Shown here one piece after another: positions 22,063-34,108 of a stretch of DNA of 64,000 bases. Location of the stretch: the NCBI GenBank assembly GCA_030770535.1, contig JASVEC010000017.1, positions 248,001 through 312,000 of the forward strand. Reading direction: 5' to 3'. The stretch is from Batkoa obscura (Eukaryota; Entomophthoromycota; Entomophthoromycetes; Entomophthorales; Batkoaceae). Both the position numbers and the translations under genes were made by a program. The notes beneath the pieces are model-generated. The model made no database searches. It had not been told where the DNA came from and saw nothing but the letters and a program-made list of their open reading frames with translations. Numbering within the stretch: the stretch's first letter is position 1; every line of letters starts with the position of its first letter.

Positions 22063-23035
22063 ATTTATATATATAAAATTATATAAAAAAGAAGTTTGGT
22101 TGTTATAAAGTTAGAATTTATATTAAAATCAAACTTAATTTTTTGACGTTTTTTTCTATCCAATCAGTAAAGAACAACATTAAACTCAATTTATTATGAC
22201 TTACTATTTTTGGTGACGTTGAGTTGTCTCACATTAGATATAGCTTTTTTTGTTAGTGTTGGAGATATGTTCTTTTGTAAATAGAATATAATAAATTTGA
22301 CATTTTTAACATGAAATAACTAAATTTTTATTATCATATTTAATTAAATATAAAAGTTTCTAAGTGAGGTTAATATTTTTAAAAATAAATGAACCTAATA
22401 TTTATGTTAAAATTAACTCTATAGCATCTTTTAACCACTAAATAAAAAAATAACTAACCTATAGTAGTATAAATGATAAATAAAAGTTTAAATATATTTT
22501 ATTTGAGTTAATAAAATAAAAATGGTCTTTGTATATTAATATTAAGTTCATCAATTAAATTCTTAAGATATCATATCATTTCTACTTTTAACTAACACTG
22601 TAATGTTACAAAAAATTGCACATCGCTTTGCTTATTTATAGCTAATCTTTTATAATATAATTTCAATAGTATTTTTAATCTGAAAACTATAAATATTTTT
22701 CTAATTAAACAATAACCTTCAAGCCGTAAAAGCTCAACAAAGCTATTAATGTGTTCAATTTTATATCATTATACTTTCGTCTTTAAAAGGTGGAAACTAT
22801 TCATTGTTTCTATAATTAGGAAAATAATAATACTTGACGCTTTTATCAGTAGATTGTAATCTTTATTATAGTTAGTTTAATCTAGAATTCAGCAAAAGTG
22901 TGCTTATTTTTATTACATGTACCATCTGACGTTATTAATTTTTTAATCAATAACTCTAATAGTATCATAAAGTATTTAAAAATCATTGTTATTTAATGTA
23001 GTTCTTAGATAATTAAACATTTAATATGGAATAAA
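22063..23035. other. Intergenic, nothing recognised
   Basis: The first part is the upstream region of signal peptide peptidase; the rest is AT-rich with no gene or clear repeat. Confidence 0.4.
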
Positions 23036-23134
23036 TGGGGATGTATTTTTTGTTTGAGAATTTTACTAACAATCTTTCCACTTAGTAGCGCTTAAAAAAT
23101 GGAAAAAATAATGAAGCTAAAAAAAACACCCCCA
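23036..23134 (-). mobile_element. Hairpin MITE family M1, downstream of secreted gene copy 2
   Basis: A minus-orientation copy carrying the CTACTAAGTGG variant that is shared only with the MITE in arm 1. It lies at the equivalent distance downstream of the gene. Confidence 0.85.
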
Positions 23135-23283
23135 AATTTATAAAAAATTAATTTGAATAAAAAAAATTCAATGTAAAATATTAATCGAAATCTTTTGAAG
23201 TTTTATTTAAAAACTATTAAACATTATATTTAAAATTCAATCTATTAAAAACAATTAGATATTTGAAGCTATTTTTTAATTTA

Positions 23284-23975
23284 TCAATCTACCTTTTCAA
23301 CGATCTTGCATCTTTTACCATAACAATCAGTTCCTTTGATTCCAGTGGAGATAGAACTAAAGAAGGATTAGATGCATTAATAATAAGTAATAATAAGTAA
23401 TAATAAGTAATAAATAGAATTACCATGGCGCAAATGAAGGAATAGAAGAATCACAATAATCATTGACTTTAATAAGTGATTTCTTATTATTATTATCATT
23501 AATAACTAATTTATTATCTTTCATTGTGACTTTAAATTGTTTAACTAAACGATTATTAGCATCAACTGACATGTTTAAAGTATTGACATATTCAGTAAGA
23601 GTCATTTGGAAAGAAGTTCTATCAACATTAATAATGATAATTATAATCACACTTATACTTATTATAAAACTATTACTCTTGACCAACACAAGATACATTA
23701 CTGACTTGATATTTACCTTTAGTAGGATAAGTTGGAGCAAAAGGGATCGGGCAATGGGTACCTTCTGGACAATAGAAGTCCTTATATATATAATAGTTGT
23801 CATTACCATCTAATTGCATTTGATGGTAAAAACCAAAGATAACTTCAGTAACACCGGTTTTATCTTGATGATAGAGACCTTCCATGTCTTTGATAAGAGT
23901 TTTAGCAGTAGGGCAGACAGAAGCACTAGTTACTAAACCAAATAAAGCTAAAGTAATAGTAAATTTGAAATTCAT
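23284..23975 (-). CDS. Unrecognised secreted eight-cysteine protein, copy 2
   Basis: Three exons on the minus strand (23975-23677, 23618-23424, 23356-23284) encode 188 residues with the same signal peptide, introns and eight cysteines as the copy at 10671. The only protein difference seen is Gly to Asp in the stretch LDGNGNYY (here LDGNDNYY). The promoter, with a TATA box at about 24046-24053, and the 3' flank are equally conserved within the core. The two genes point toward each other from about 12 kb apart with the housekeeping block between them. The near identity of the introns as well as the exons points to recent duplication or conversion rather than selection on the protein alone. Function unknown. 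Confidence 0.7.
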
Positions 23976-24045
23976 TTTTTAAAAGTCAAAGCTAATTTGT
24001 AATCTAATCCAAATTTGATACTATCTTTTTTCTTCAAATGCTGTG

Positions 24046-24053
24046 TTTATATA
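24046..24053 (-). promoter_or_regulatory. TATA box of secreted gene copy 2
   Basis: TATATAAA on the minus strand, 71 bp before the ATG at 23975, identical to the copy-1 promoter. Confidence 0.5.
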
Positions 24054-25615
24054 CCTTTTATTTTTCAGTATCTTTATAGTTTATATTAAGTTTTTGTTAT
24101 TTTTACCTACCAAGAACATTATTAAATTATTAACATTATATTTCATAATAAGTAATTTAATACTTTATAAATTTATTATACAAATTATAATGCTTTGATT
24201 GTACATTCGATATTTATAATATATAACAAGTAATTTGATATTTTGCTTTATAAACTTATCAAATTAAATAGAAGCTTTAATTATAATATTGGCTTTCTTG
24301 GTTCATAATACTTATTGTAAGGGTTTTCCGCTATTTAAATAATACTAAAAGTACTTTAACTATACCAAGAAAAAAGGAAGAAATAAAAAGCATGTTTAAA
24401 AAATATTCCATTAGCTATTCAATATGCTTTCATTAGATATTTTGGGTATCTTTTAATGTTATGAAATAGTGTTTTAATATTTAGGAATATAATATGATTT
24501 GTAATAGCTAATTGAATATTTGCAGGGTTTATATTATTTTAGTAATTTCAAAGACAATTATTTTATATAACCTATTTAATATTAATAGGTTGTTCTTTAT
24601 TATTTTTACTTTGGTTAATTGTCCTAAACTTTATACATCATTTATTTATGATTCATTATCAATTTAAAGCTTAGGACATTTTTTCATAATATTGTATCAA
24701 AGTTTCAAGCATTTATTTAAGATACCCATGTTTGACAGATACGCTAACTAAGTTTATTAATTTTTCATACGTCCTTTTCGTTCTTGTAGTTTATATAATT
24801 AAATACCATCCCATATTTTTATATTATGTCAATTTGAGAAAGTGATATAACATCATCTATTATCCAAATGTCAAAATTATAATAAATTATTTTTACCTAA
24901 TCAAAATATATCTTTTCTATAAATAAATACAAAGAATAAAGAATAACTCATATTTTAGTTAAGCCGAAGTGTAGAACTACCATCTTATTTATCCCACCTT
25001 CCTTAATATACTTGTGGTCATTGAATAAGATTAACCTATCAGATATTGCAGCATCAAATATTACATTAAACTGAAAAATAATTTCCATCTTCTAGATTTT
25101 GAACATTTAAAAGCTTTTAGAATAAAAGCTCTATTTGGATATAAATGTTATGGCTAATAGATAATATCACTCAATAACATATAATAAAATTCAAAACAAC
25201 AAAGGAATTTTGTAAATAAATAAACAAGGAGATTTTTAATATTTTGACATGTAAAAGAATAGTTGGCGTTATAGCAAATACCTTAGATTTTATCCTTTGG
25301 TAATTTTTTTGTTTTTAATATCTTTCGCTGCGTACCAGAGTAAATCTAGATTTTTAAAAGCCAAAAAATTATAAGGTTAAATTCAATTATATATACTTTG
25401 ATGTAATTTTTATAATAAAAAACCATTAGTTTTCAGTAAAAAAGAATTGTTTTCATAGCCTTAATATTATTAACATCATGATTGCTTTAATTGGGTTAAC
25501 GCCATTTTTCAATATACATTTTTAAACAAAAACCCCAATTTTAAAGTTTTGCAAATTATAGGAATGTTTAAAAATATAATTCTCCAAGAGTATCATCTAA
25601 ATCCTATATTACCTT

Positions 25616-25755
25616 AAATTCAATCATTAACCCCCTCAATTCTGAATGCCTTTCAGCCGTAAACCTAAATCTGGACGGCCTCTCCTTATTCAATTTCTTT
25701 CCTGGATCTTCATCTTTTAAAATTAAATAAAACTGCAATGCCTCAACATTGAATT
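25616..25755 (-). pseudogene. Orphan exon-like coding fragment, unknown family
   Basis: About 45 codons on the minus strand stay open with clearly protein-like, non-AT-driven composition (for example LILKDEDPGKK and RFRFTAERHSELRG), followed by GTAATA, which could be a splice donor. No in-frame start, acceptor or neighbouring exon was found, and local GC is higher than in the flanks. It looks like one surviving exon of a dead or transposed gene. Confidence 0.35.
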
Positions 25756-25925
25756 TTTAAAAATGCTATTAAAGCGTATTGATTTGATATAATGATTCTA
25801 AAAGTGTGCCTATAATAACGTATTTTTAAGCGTGTAATAAAATATGAGTGAGTGAAAAATCTGCTCAAGTCACTAGTAATATTTTGAGAGTTTATAAAAT
25901 TTATGTAATTGGATGGGTCATATAC

Positions 25926-25950
25926 AAAATCCGACCAATGGTCGGATTTT
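25926..25950. repeat. Perfect short hairpin
   Basis: AAAATCCGACC and GGTCGGATTTT form a perfect 11-bp stem with a 3-nt loop. It stands out from the AT-rich flanks by its GC stem. No adjacent gene explains it. Confidence 0.6.
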
Positions 25951-26341
25951 TCCCTAGGATCTAGTATGCTAATTTAAGTTTCTTAATACCTCTAGTGATC
26001 TTTTAATCTTAATAAATTGCTCTAAAAATGATACAGGTACTGCCACAGAATTCCCAAACAATGAGCTACTCTGGATGGTATTACTGTTGCCACTGATTAC
26101 TAAAACAATGGAATGTTTTAAATAACTTCACATTATCACATATTACCAAAGTGATAGATTGTTCTAATTATACCAACTTGTTACATACTATTAAAGTAAT
26201 ACTTTTTCTTAAATGATGTCAAGTAAAAACACTATAGTAAATTATATTATATATTAACGTCAATTGAAAATAAATGATAACTTTTTACACTTTAATTTGT
26301 TTTTTGTTCCTTTCTAAAAATTACTTAGATCGTTTACAACA

Positions 26342-26442
26342 TGGGGGTGTTTTTTTTGATTTCATTACTTTTTCCATTTTTTAAGTGTTATTTCAGCGGA
26401 AAGATTGTTAGTAAAATTCTTAAACAAAAAAATACATCCCCA
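26342..26442 (+). mobile_element. Hairpin MITE family M1
   Basis: A full-length, well conserved copy (TGGGGGTG...CATCCCCA). Confidence 0.88.
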
Positions 26443-26918
26443 TATATTAAACTTGGGCTCTGCTAAGTGGGAAACTGATTATAGAGCCGTCTAATCAACC
26501 TTAAATAAAAGCTTTAATATTTTTATATCAAAATTGATATTAGAATAAACTTAAGCTCAAATCATGTGATTATTTTGGAGGAGTTAACTCTGGTTACTTG
26601 GATCAATTATTGCTTGTGATGTGTTTTTAAAAAAATACTTGCTCATTACTATTACTGTATCTTCTATTGAATAAGTTGTTTATTGATAAAGCAACTAACT
26701 TATGAAATGGATTAACATTTATAGCAATATACAAATTATACTAATACTTACAGCACCGTGATTTCCCTTTGGTCTTCTATAAAGCTGATTATATCAAGGC
26801 AAGCTGTTTTAAAATGGGTTAACATTTATATCGATTTATTTTTATCTTGGTTTAATAAATGAAAAATAAATTGATCAAACCTTAAAAATAGAGAAGTAAA
26901 ATAAAATAAAATTAATTT

Positions 26919-27082
26919 ATGCTTGGCATCAACACCTACTTCTTCACCATGTTTTAATATATAACATGATAGTATTATTTCTATTGATTACTTAATAGAT
27001 ATATGCTTGACGTTACCATCTACTTGCTTCTTCATACTTCAACTTTGATATAGCAATGCGATTACTAATGATTACTTGGTAA
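26919..27082 (+). repeat. Degenerate direct repeat, two units of about 82 bp
   Basis: Two adjacent units share blocks in order (TATGCTTG, ACC-TCTACTT, CTTCA, TGATTACTT) with many differences between them. Confidence 0.4.
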
Positions 27083-28459
27083 TTCTTTTACTTTCAAACC
27101 TTTTTAGCTTTAAACATATTAATCCAGGCAATATGATTTTTATACTGACCTTTCTACTCCATAAAAGTACCTAAAAACAATACTGATGTTCGGGCTGTTT
27201 GAAATTATATTAACCTTTAACTTTATAATAGAGCATAAAAACAATATTAATATTACCATGGATCATTGAAACAAAGGATTGCTCTAGATAACTTAACGTT
27301 GCTAAATATTGCCTAACCTGGCTTTTCTTAATGCCTTTACATATTGCCAAAGTAATTCATAATCCTAACTAATTTTAATTGAAGTAGCCTTTAAGTTATG
27401 TTTATATTAATCTTTATTATAAATAAAGTATCTTTTATTACAACCAACTTACATATTATAATTTAGTTTTATTCTTTACTCTTTACTCTTTATATTGTTT
27501 GTAATAGATTAAAAACTTTTGTGTCTGTATAGCTGTAAAAGTATTAGTAAGCGTGAAGCTATCGTTAAATTAGCCATTATTTTATTTGTTTAACAAATAA
27601 AAAATTGAAGTAATTGTATATTTTGACTAACATATAAGGATATAAATAGGTGAAAATAATTAATTCACTATAATCAGTGGTTTTGTATGAATTAAAGGAC
27701 ATAATAAAAACATATTTTCTTCTTTTAAAACGATACAGACAAAAATGTTGACAAATAAAATAACTATAGCTAATTTTATTTAGGTGGATCAAATACAAAC
27801 TATAATTGATAATTCTGGATTATGATTTTTTAGGAGATCAATAATGCTTTATAAGATTGCTGTAAATATTACTGGCAGTTGATTAGTTATCTAGTCAGTT
27901 ATAAAAACGACCATTATGGTCGCCACAAGGCTTCTTTTCTATAGATAAAAGGGTAATGGTCTATAATTCTCCTCAACAAAGTTTTTATAATTAAGTAAAA
28001 ATCCACAGTCTTGTTTTTATTGCACATGGTTTACCTTCCGTTTTATGGCCATTCCTACCATGCCTTTTATCCTTATCAAATCATAAAAGTCTACATGTAA
28101 AGCTTTGATCTAGTAAAAGCATAATATTTATACTTTACGATGTTTAATAGAAAAACACAGCCACTCTAAATCTGTTAATACAATGGGTTGGCTTTATCCT
28201 TTTTAATTAAAATTTCCTTGTATGCTAATAAGATGGATATCAACTTGTTTTATCACCCTTATTTTTGATAATTGTTGTTTTTAAAGCTGCTCAACTTTGT
28301 TTAATATTTTAATGATTTTGTTTTAAGTGATATTAAATGTATGAATTGACTCTCAATTTAAAATAAAGATTACAGAAACACAATTTCAGTTTAACTCAAA
28401 TTCAAATAAGCAAACTCTAACTCAGTTACAAAGGTTGACTCTTTAAATTCAACTTTCTA

Positions 28460-28562
28460 TAGTGACAGATAAAATTGAGTATGTTTTAATTTTTTAACTT
28501 TTATTATTTCAATGAAAGGTAAAGTGAAAAATCTAAACGTGACTTAGTTTTATCTGTCACTA
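28460..28562. repeat. MITE-like inverted-repeat element (GTGACAGATAAAA type)
   Basis: The ends GTGACAGATAAAA and TTTTATCTGTCAC are perfect inverted repeats flanked by TATA on the left and TATA on the right. At about 103 bp this is a typical Tc1/mariner-like MITE. Confidence 0.65.
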
Positions 28563-29156
28563 TACGCTTATATTAAAATTAGTCATTTAAATGACGTTTC
28601 GACAATCCATTGTTTTTTTTTGGCACAAAAAAACATTAAATTTCCAACAAAAATAGTTTGTACTCAAAATACAAATATGAACATTTTTCATTCAAATATC
28701 CATTAGTAATTTTTAAGTTTTATGCCTAAAAAGGGCAAGACATTAAAACAAAGGGCATTTCCAAATTGTTGTAAAAAGCAATTTATGAGATAAAAATAAC
28801 TTATTCTAAACAATATTAATAATATTAAATAAAATCAGCATTTATCAAATTTTATTAATAGGAGTTTTATTAATATCCTATTTAACTAATTCTTTGAAAG
28901 AACATTACTATAGCTCTTAATTTGTATCAAATTTATGAGTAAACCTTATACTCTGTAATCTAAATAAGAATTTTTAATTTGCTTGAAATTTGAGGTTTGT
29001 AGTGGAACTAAATTATTATCTGTTTTTAGCAGTAAATGTAAGAGCTATTTAGTTTCTAACCATGTCATCAGGGGGTGATTTTATTGAGATATTTTTGCTT
29101 ATGAATAAATGACTATTAATTGGATTAAGAATATGTCATACTGTTTCAAATAAAAG

Positions 29157-29164
29157 TATAAATA
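29157..29164 (+). promoter_or_regulatory. TATA box of the aldehyde dehydrogenase gene
   Basis: TATAAATA lies 41 bp before the ATG at 29198. Confidence 0.5.
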
Positions 29165-29197
29165 AGTGACTGTGGTAAAAGAGCTCTTTTTAAATAA

Positions 29198-30891
29198 ATG
29201 GGAAGTCATAACGAAACAGATATCAAAGGCTTAGAAAAGTTAGGTTTGGAGAAAGAGATAGCAGTACATCACTTTATTGATAATGAATTTGTAATCGGGG
29301 ATGAAGGAGGGGTGCTTGATATAATAAATCCAGGAAATAAATTGGTAATTTTTAAAAAAAAGTTGATAGAAGAAAACTAAAGCTAAATAGAACTTAGGAA
29401 GCATAAGTCGAGGAGGCGAAAAGGAAATTGAGTTAGCAGTTAAAAGTAGCAAAAAAGCCTTAGCTGGATGGGGTAATACAGATCGAAGTATGCGAAGTAA
29501 CTATATGCGAAGGATAGCTGATTTGATCGAAAGTGAAAAATGGTTTGAAAAATTGGTGATAGCTGAGTCCTTGAATAGTGGGAAAACCTATTCTTTTTGT
29601 AAAAGTGTGGATATTCCTAGAGCGGTTCATAATTTTCGGTACTATGCAGATTTATTAACCTCTTGGAATCCAGACCAAATAGTACAAAGCCATGGTAGTA
29701 AAGCTGCTCTTCATTATAGTATACGTAAACCTGCTGGTATTGCTGGTTTGATTTCTCCATGGAATTTGTAATATAAATTTATGTTTGCTAACTTTTATTA
29801 ATCACAATTCTAAGACCACTTTATCTTTTAACTTGGAAGATAGCACCTTGTATTGCTGCTGGCTCCGTATGTATTTGCAAACCAAGTGAAGTCACATCCT
29901 TAACGGCTTATTGTAAAAATAATGTTAAATAGTTTATTAGTTTATATTTATATGTTTTATAGATTTATGTCAAATCATAAAGGAGGTTGGATTACCAAAA
30001 GGTGTAGTTAATATGGTGTTTGGATTAGGTAAATTTTTTGTAATGATAGCATAATAAAATTAAGAAAAAATAGGTTCAGAAGCAGGCGATGCATTAATAA
30101 AGCATCCATCAGTTCGATTGATCTCATTTACTGGAGGCACTGAAACTGGGAAAAAGGTGGCGATTGGGTGTGCTCCATTGTTTAAAAAAGTATCTTTAGA
30201 ACTTGGCGGAAAAAACCCAAGTATCGTATTAAAACATTGTGATTTGAACTTAGCTATTGCAACTAGTGCTGCTGCTGCGTTTTCGAATCAAGGTCAAATT
30301 TGTTTGTGTATGTCCAGAGTTTACGTTGAAGCTTCTATTTGTGAGCAATTTGTCACTGGTTTAGTGGAATATACCAAAAAAAATTATAAAGTGAATATAC
30401 CATGGCATAGTGATACAGTAATTGGGGCAATGAGCAGTAAACAGCATTTTGACAAAGTATTAAGTTATATTAGCTTAGCTAAGCAAGAAGGTGGAAAAAT
30501 AGTTTGCGGAGGTAATTCTGTAGATGAATTAAATGGTTATTATATTGAACCAACAATCATTACTGATTTAAGTCCCAATTCAAGAGTCGTTAAAGAAGAA
30601 ATTTTTGGCCCAGTTGTTGCTATTATACCTTATAATGATGTTAGTGAAGCTATTGAAATGGCCAATGATACTAACTATGGTTTGGCAGCCTGTGTATTTG
30701 GAAATGATATTAGACTTACTAGAAAAGTAGCACAATCTATTGAAGCTGGGTTGGTATGGGTTAATTGTTGGCTAGTAAGAGATACATTTACTCCTTTTGG
30801 AGGATATAAAGATTCTGGAATAGGAAGAGAAGGAGGCTTTTTATCTTTAGATTTCTTTTCAGAAATTACCACAATTACACTAGCAGATTAA
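29198..30891 (+). CDS. Aldehyde dehydrogenase, ALDH8A1-like (2-aminomuconic semialdehyde dehydrogenase type)
   Basis: Five exons (29198-29344, 29391-29767, 29815-29912, 29963-30028, 30074-30891), all joins in frame, give 501 residues, a normal ALDH length. The family residues are present: the Asn in GLISPWNLP, the general-base Glu in VSLELGGKNP, and the nucleophilic Cys in NQGQICLC. IPRAVHNFRYYA, LYLLTWKIAP, and the C-terminal WVNCWLVRD...PFGGYKDSGIGREGG match ALDH8A1, which oxidises 2-aminomuconic semialdehyde in the kynurenine route of tryptophan breakdown. ALDH8A1 assignment within the superfamily is by motif and so less sure than ALDH itself. The gene stands alone in a repeat-rich region and has a TATA box. 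Confidence 0.88.
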
Positions 30892-31340
30892 GGTAAAGTA
30901 TAGTTTGTGCATTCAGATATTAAGCTTTTTGATTTAAATAAATATTCCTAAAATGCCTCAAATGATATTAAAAGTATTTATAATTTAACTTTATGGAATA
31001 ATGATGTTTTAGAAAGTAACGGCTTTGATATACGCTTATGTTAAATAAACAAAAAATAACTTCAGAGTGTAAAGTTTAGCTTATTGTAATAATCCAAGTT
31101 TGATAATATAAAGTAATCTAAAAAAGTCAATAAGTAAAACAATTACAAATCAAATTGAAAAACTAAGAAAAGTACGAAATTTGATATATACAAACTCTTA
31201 GTATAGTTACTTTTCAAAATAAACCCTATTATTTTATACACTTTGTAGTTCATAGAATTTATCAAAGCTAAATTGAATTATGATAAAATACAAAACTTCA
31301 AATAATATTCAACCAATATCACTTTATTTATCAAATAAAC
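30892..31340. other. Intergenic, nothing recognised
   Basis: AT-rich gap between the dehydrogenase and the decayed transporter. Confidence 0.4.
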
Positions 31341-32898
31341 TTAACTATTAGTAATAAGAAAAGCTTCAGAGAGATAACGATTGAGGAAAGCAACTCCAGT
31401 AAAGATAACAAGGAAAGGATTTAAAATGTTAAAGTAGGAAATTCCCATCTTACTAAATGTAAAAAATAGAGAAACTGGTGCCAAGGGTGCTTGGACTGCA
31501 TTTATAATTTCAAAACCACCGAGTGCTAAACCAAAGATAGTAAATGTTCTTACATTTGCATCTTTCACTTTAGATAACAGTAGAATTATTGCTATATTAG
31601 AATATAAAGAGCATATAATCAATGGCACACCGCCTAAGCCGACTAATAAGTTTAAGACTAAAGTAGGAAGGACTGGCTGTAAAAAGTTAACTAAGATCAA
31701 ATAAACAAATTCAATACTAGTTATATTGTATATGATATTATATATATAACCAGGGTTAAATCTATTTATGGTGGTGGGCAAAAAGAGGTAACCTAAATAA
31801 CAGAAAGTTGTTAAAGAATTAAATAAGGTAGGTAACAGTTCTCTAAAGCCTAAGCCTAAACCACCTCGTTTGGTTTCGGTGGTATACCAATTCACCAAGC
31901 TATCTGATGCATTTTTGACTAAGAATTAATTCAATATGAAAGAAACGATTAAAAATATGTTTTGCTTATTGGATAATTTAGGCGCAAAACGAGAATGTAA
32001 AGTGTTCTGAGACGAGTTAATACAATCGTAACTTGTGCAATCCACCTCGTTAATTAAAGTTTGAGTTTCATCATTTTCAGTTGGAAGTGAGATATTATCT
32101 AATTTATTATCAGAAGGTAATAAGATATAGTGAGAGTAGTAAGCAGCTATTGTAAATACAATAGCACCACCTAAAGCAGATAACAATTGAGGATGTTGAA
32201 GGAATAGTAATTTTGGCATAAACCAATTTGAAATTTGATTTTTAAATGGCTCAAAGAAATCAATTACAACATCCGATATAATGATAGAAGAATAGATATC
32301 AAAAAATAATAATGTATACGCAAAGCCTATAAACGGTAAATATAGTATAATTTATACAACAAAATAGAGTTACTTTGATACTTTGATTCATAAATAGTTG
32401 ATATAAGTCGATAAGCAATAGCATCTAATCCATTAAACAAACCTAAACCAAGTAAAGACGCGTGAAGGGAAGGAAGATTTGGTACTAAAGATAAAACTAC
32501 TATTAAGATCGATGATCCATAAAGTGATATAGGTAAGGTTTTTTAATTCCATATTTATCAGTTAAATAGCTAAAAATTAATATAGCTACTGGAACATCAT
32601 AAGTAAAGTAGCTAAAGTTAGATACGATATAACGATATTTTTCACTCGAATTGTGTGGAAAACTGTTTAACTCTACTAAAACCTAACATCTAAATTAATT
32701 TGTAGAAATTGAATTAGTATCAAGTTTACCCTTCGATAGATGTGTACAATGTATGCTTTTAATGCTTTAGTAAACCCAGATAACAGAAGCACTTTTAAAT
32801 AATTCAAATATGGAAAATAAGCCAAACTTAGTTATGATTTTATTAATATTCATACTATGTTATAGTTTATATTTAGTACTAGTTGATACTGAACTCAT
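31341..32898 (-). pseudogene. Decayed major-facilitator-superfamily transporter
   Basis: Minus-strand protein similarity runs from about 32860 to the stop at 31341 but changes frame several times. The pieces, in order, are a stretch ending in FSYLTDKYGIKK (MFS motif A region), a hydrophobic run beginning LPISLYGSSIL in a different frame, then WFMPKLLF...LPTEN with a polar central loop, and finally a 185-residue multi-helix C-terminal half beginning near NWYTTETKRGG. At least two frame changes have no GT/AG intron that would explain them, so I read this as a pseudogene rather than a spliced gene. Sequencing or assembly error is the alternative. No substrate can be proposed. Confidence 0.5.
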
Positions 32899-33450
32899 TT
32901 TTTAATAAAAATTAAATTTTCAAATATTTAAAAATTGAATTTGTATTTCTTATTACATATTGGTATATTGAATCACCAGTTCAAATGTTGGAACTTGGCA
33001 AATATTTATTCCCACCTTCCATTTTGCTACGTCACCCCATTTGTTATCATGCGTTTTGAACCAAATTTGCAGCTGACAATTTTTCCATCTAATCCTGTTT
33101 CCGAATAAATTAATTCCTTTTATATCATTGAATTAATTGAATCATATTTGTATAGAACTTTATTTTTTAATAGCGCAATATTTTATAATTTATCACTCTC
33201 ACTCTCCTTCTTCTCACGCCATGACTTTTGTCTATTTTACCTTTAACTAATAAATCATTTGGGAGGTTTGCTCTCTTTTAAGATTTTATAAGCTACAAAT
33301 CAAATTTATAATATACCTATTATAAACCTATATATTTCTAAATAAGCAATTAAATTATTGTTTTCTCCAAAACTGAGTTTAATAATTTTTTAAATGAAAT
33401 GAATTTTGAGATATGATTAAAATACACTGTATTATTTATAATTTTTAAAA
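32899..33450. other. Intergenic, nothing recognised
   Basis: AT-rich; no gene seen on either strand. Confidence 0.4.
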
Positions 33451-33547
33451 TAGGGATGTATTTTTTGGTTTCATCACTTTTTCAATTTTTTAAGCACTAC
33501 TTTGAGTGGAAAAATTGTAAAATTTTTAAACAAAAAATACATCTTTA
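33451..33547 (+). mobile_element. Hairpin MITE family M1, degenerate copy
   Basis: Starts TAGGGATG and keeps the internal blocks (TTTTTTAAGCACTAC, GAGTGGAAAAATTG); the 3' end has decayed. Confidence 0.75.
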
Positions 33548-33567
33548 AATATGAATTTTATGGATTG

Positions 33568-33795
33568 AAGGGGTTAGAGGATGTTTATATAGGAGTTCTT
33601 TAGATATACATTTTTTATGCACTCTACTTACAATATATGCAAAGTTTTATATCAACCTAATCATTCATCTCCAAGATATAATCAATAGAAATAGCCATCA
33701 TTAGCAAAAAAATTACTAGTGAAATTTTTTTAGCTCTTGATAAAAAATGTATATCTAAAGAACTCTCATATAGATCCTTTATAACTCCTTCGTTC
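33568..33795. repeat. MITE-like element with long inverted ends
   Basis: Arms of about 55 bp face each other; the shared core is AGTTCTTTAGATATACATTT, repeated inverted near 33737-33770. Total length about 228 bp. The centre contains no frame. Confidence 0.6.
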
Positions 33796-34008
33796 TACGA
33801 ACATCATGATCTTCCCTCGTATTATTAAAATGATTTTTATTTTGAATATTTTAAATATTTTAATGCAAATTTTATTATAAATTACAATTTAAGCTAAATA
33901 CTATTTAGTAACATAAAAATTATTTTGATTTTTTATCATATTGATAGTACAAAAGATTCAAAATTCATGTTATGAAGATGAATTGTAAATTTATTTACCA
34001 AAAGTATA

Positions 34009-34108
34009 TGAGGATGTATTTTTTATATTTAAGAATTTTGCTAATAATTTTCCGCTCAAATAGCACTTAAAGGATGGAAAAAGCAATGAAGCCAAAAAAA
34101 CACCCTCA
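34009..34108 (-). mobile_element. Hairpin MITE family M1
   Basis: A minus-orientation copy (TGAGGATG...CACCCTCA), flanked by TATA on both sides. Confidence 0.82.

Larger units (their letters stand above)
23036..25205 (-). repeat. Arm 2 of the long inverted duplication
   Basis: Inverted counterpart of about 9430-11611. Positions in the near-identical core sum to 34646 with those of arm 1 over the gene (for example 10671 and 23975). Left of the core lies a MITE shared with arm 1. Right of it, up to about 25205, similarity continues in patches at much lower identity. Confidence 0.78.
25206..29156. other. Long gene-poor gap with scattered repeats
   Basis: About 4 kb without a supported intact gene. 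It contains a relic coding stretch (25616-25755), a short perfect hairpin, one M1 MITE, a degenerate direct repeat near 27.0 kb and one other small inverted-repeat element. The rest is AT-rich. Confidence 0.45.

Noticed and set aside
25926-25950. Bacterial-type intrinsic terminator
   Set aside because: The shape fits but the DNA is eukaryotic and no gene ends there.
26919-27082. CRISPR-like or satellite array
   Set aside because: Only two diverged units, no regular spacers, and a eukaryotic context.
27577-27798. 73-codon minus-strand frame
   Set aside because: AT-driven composition without motif or signal peptide.
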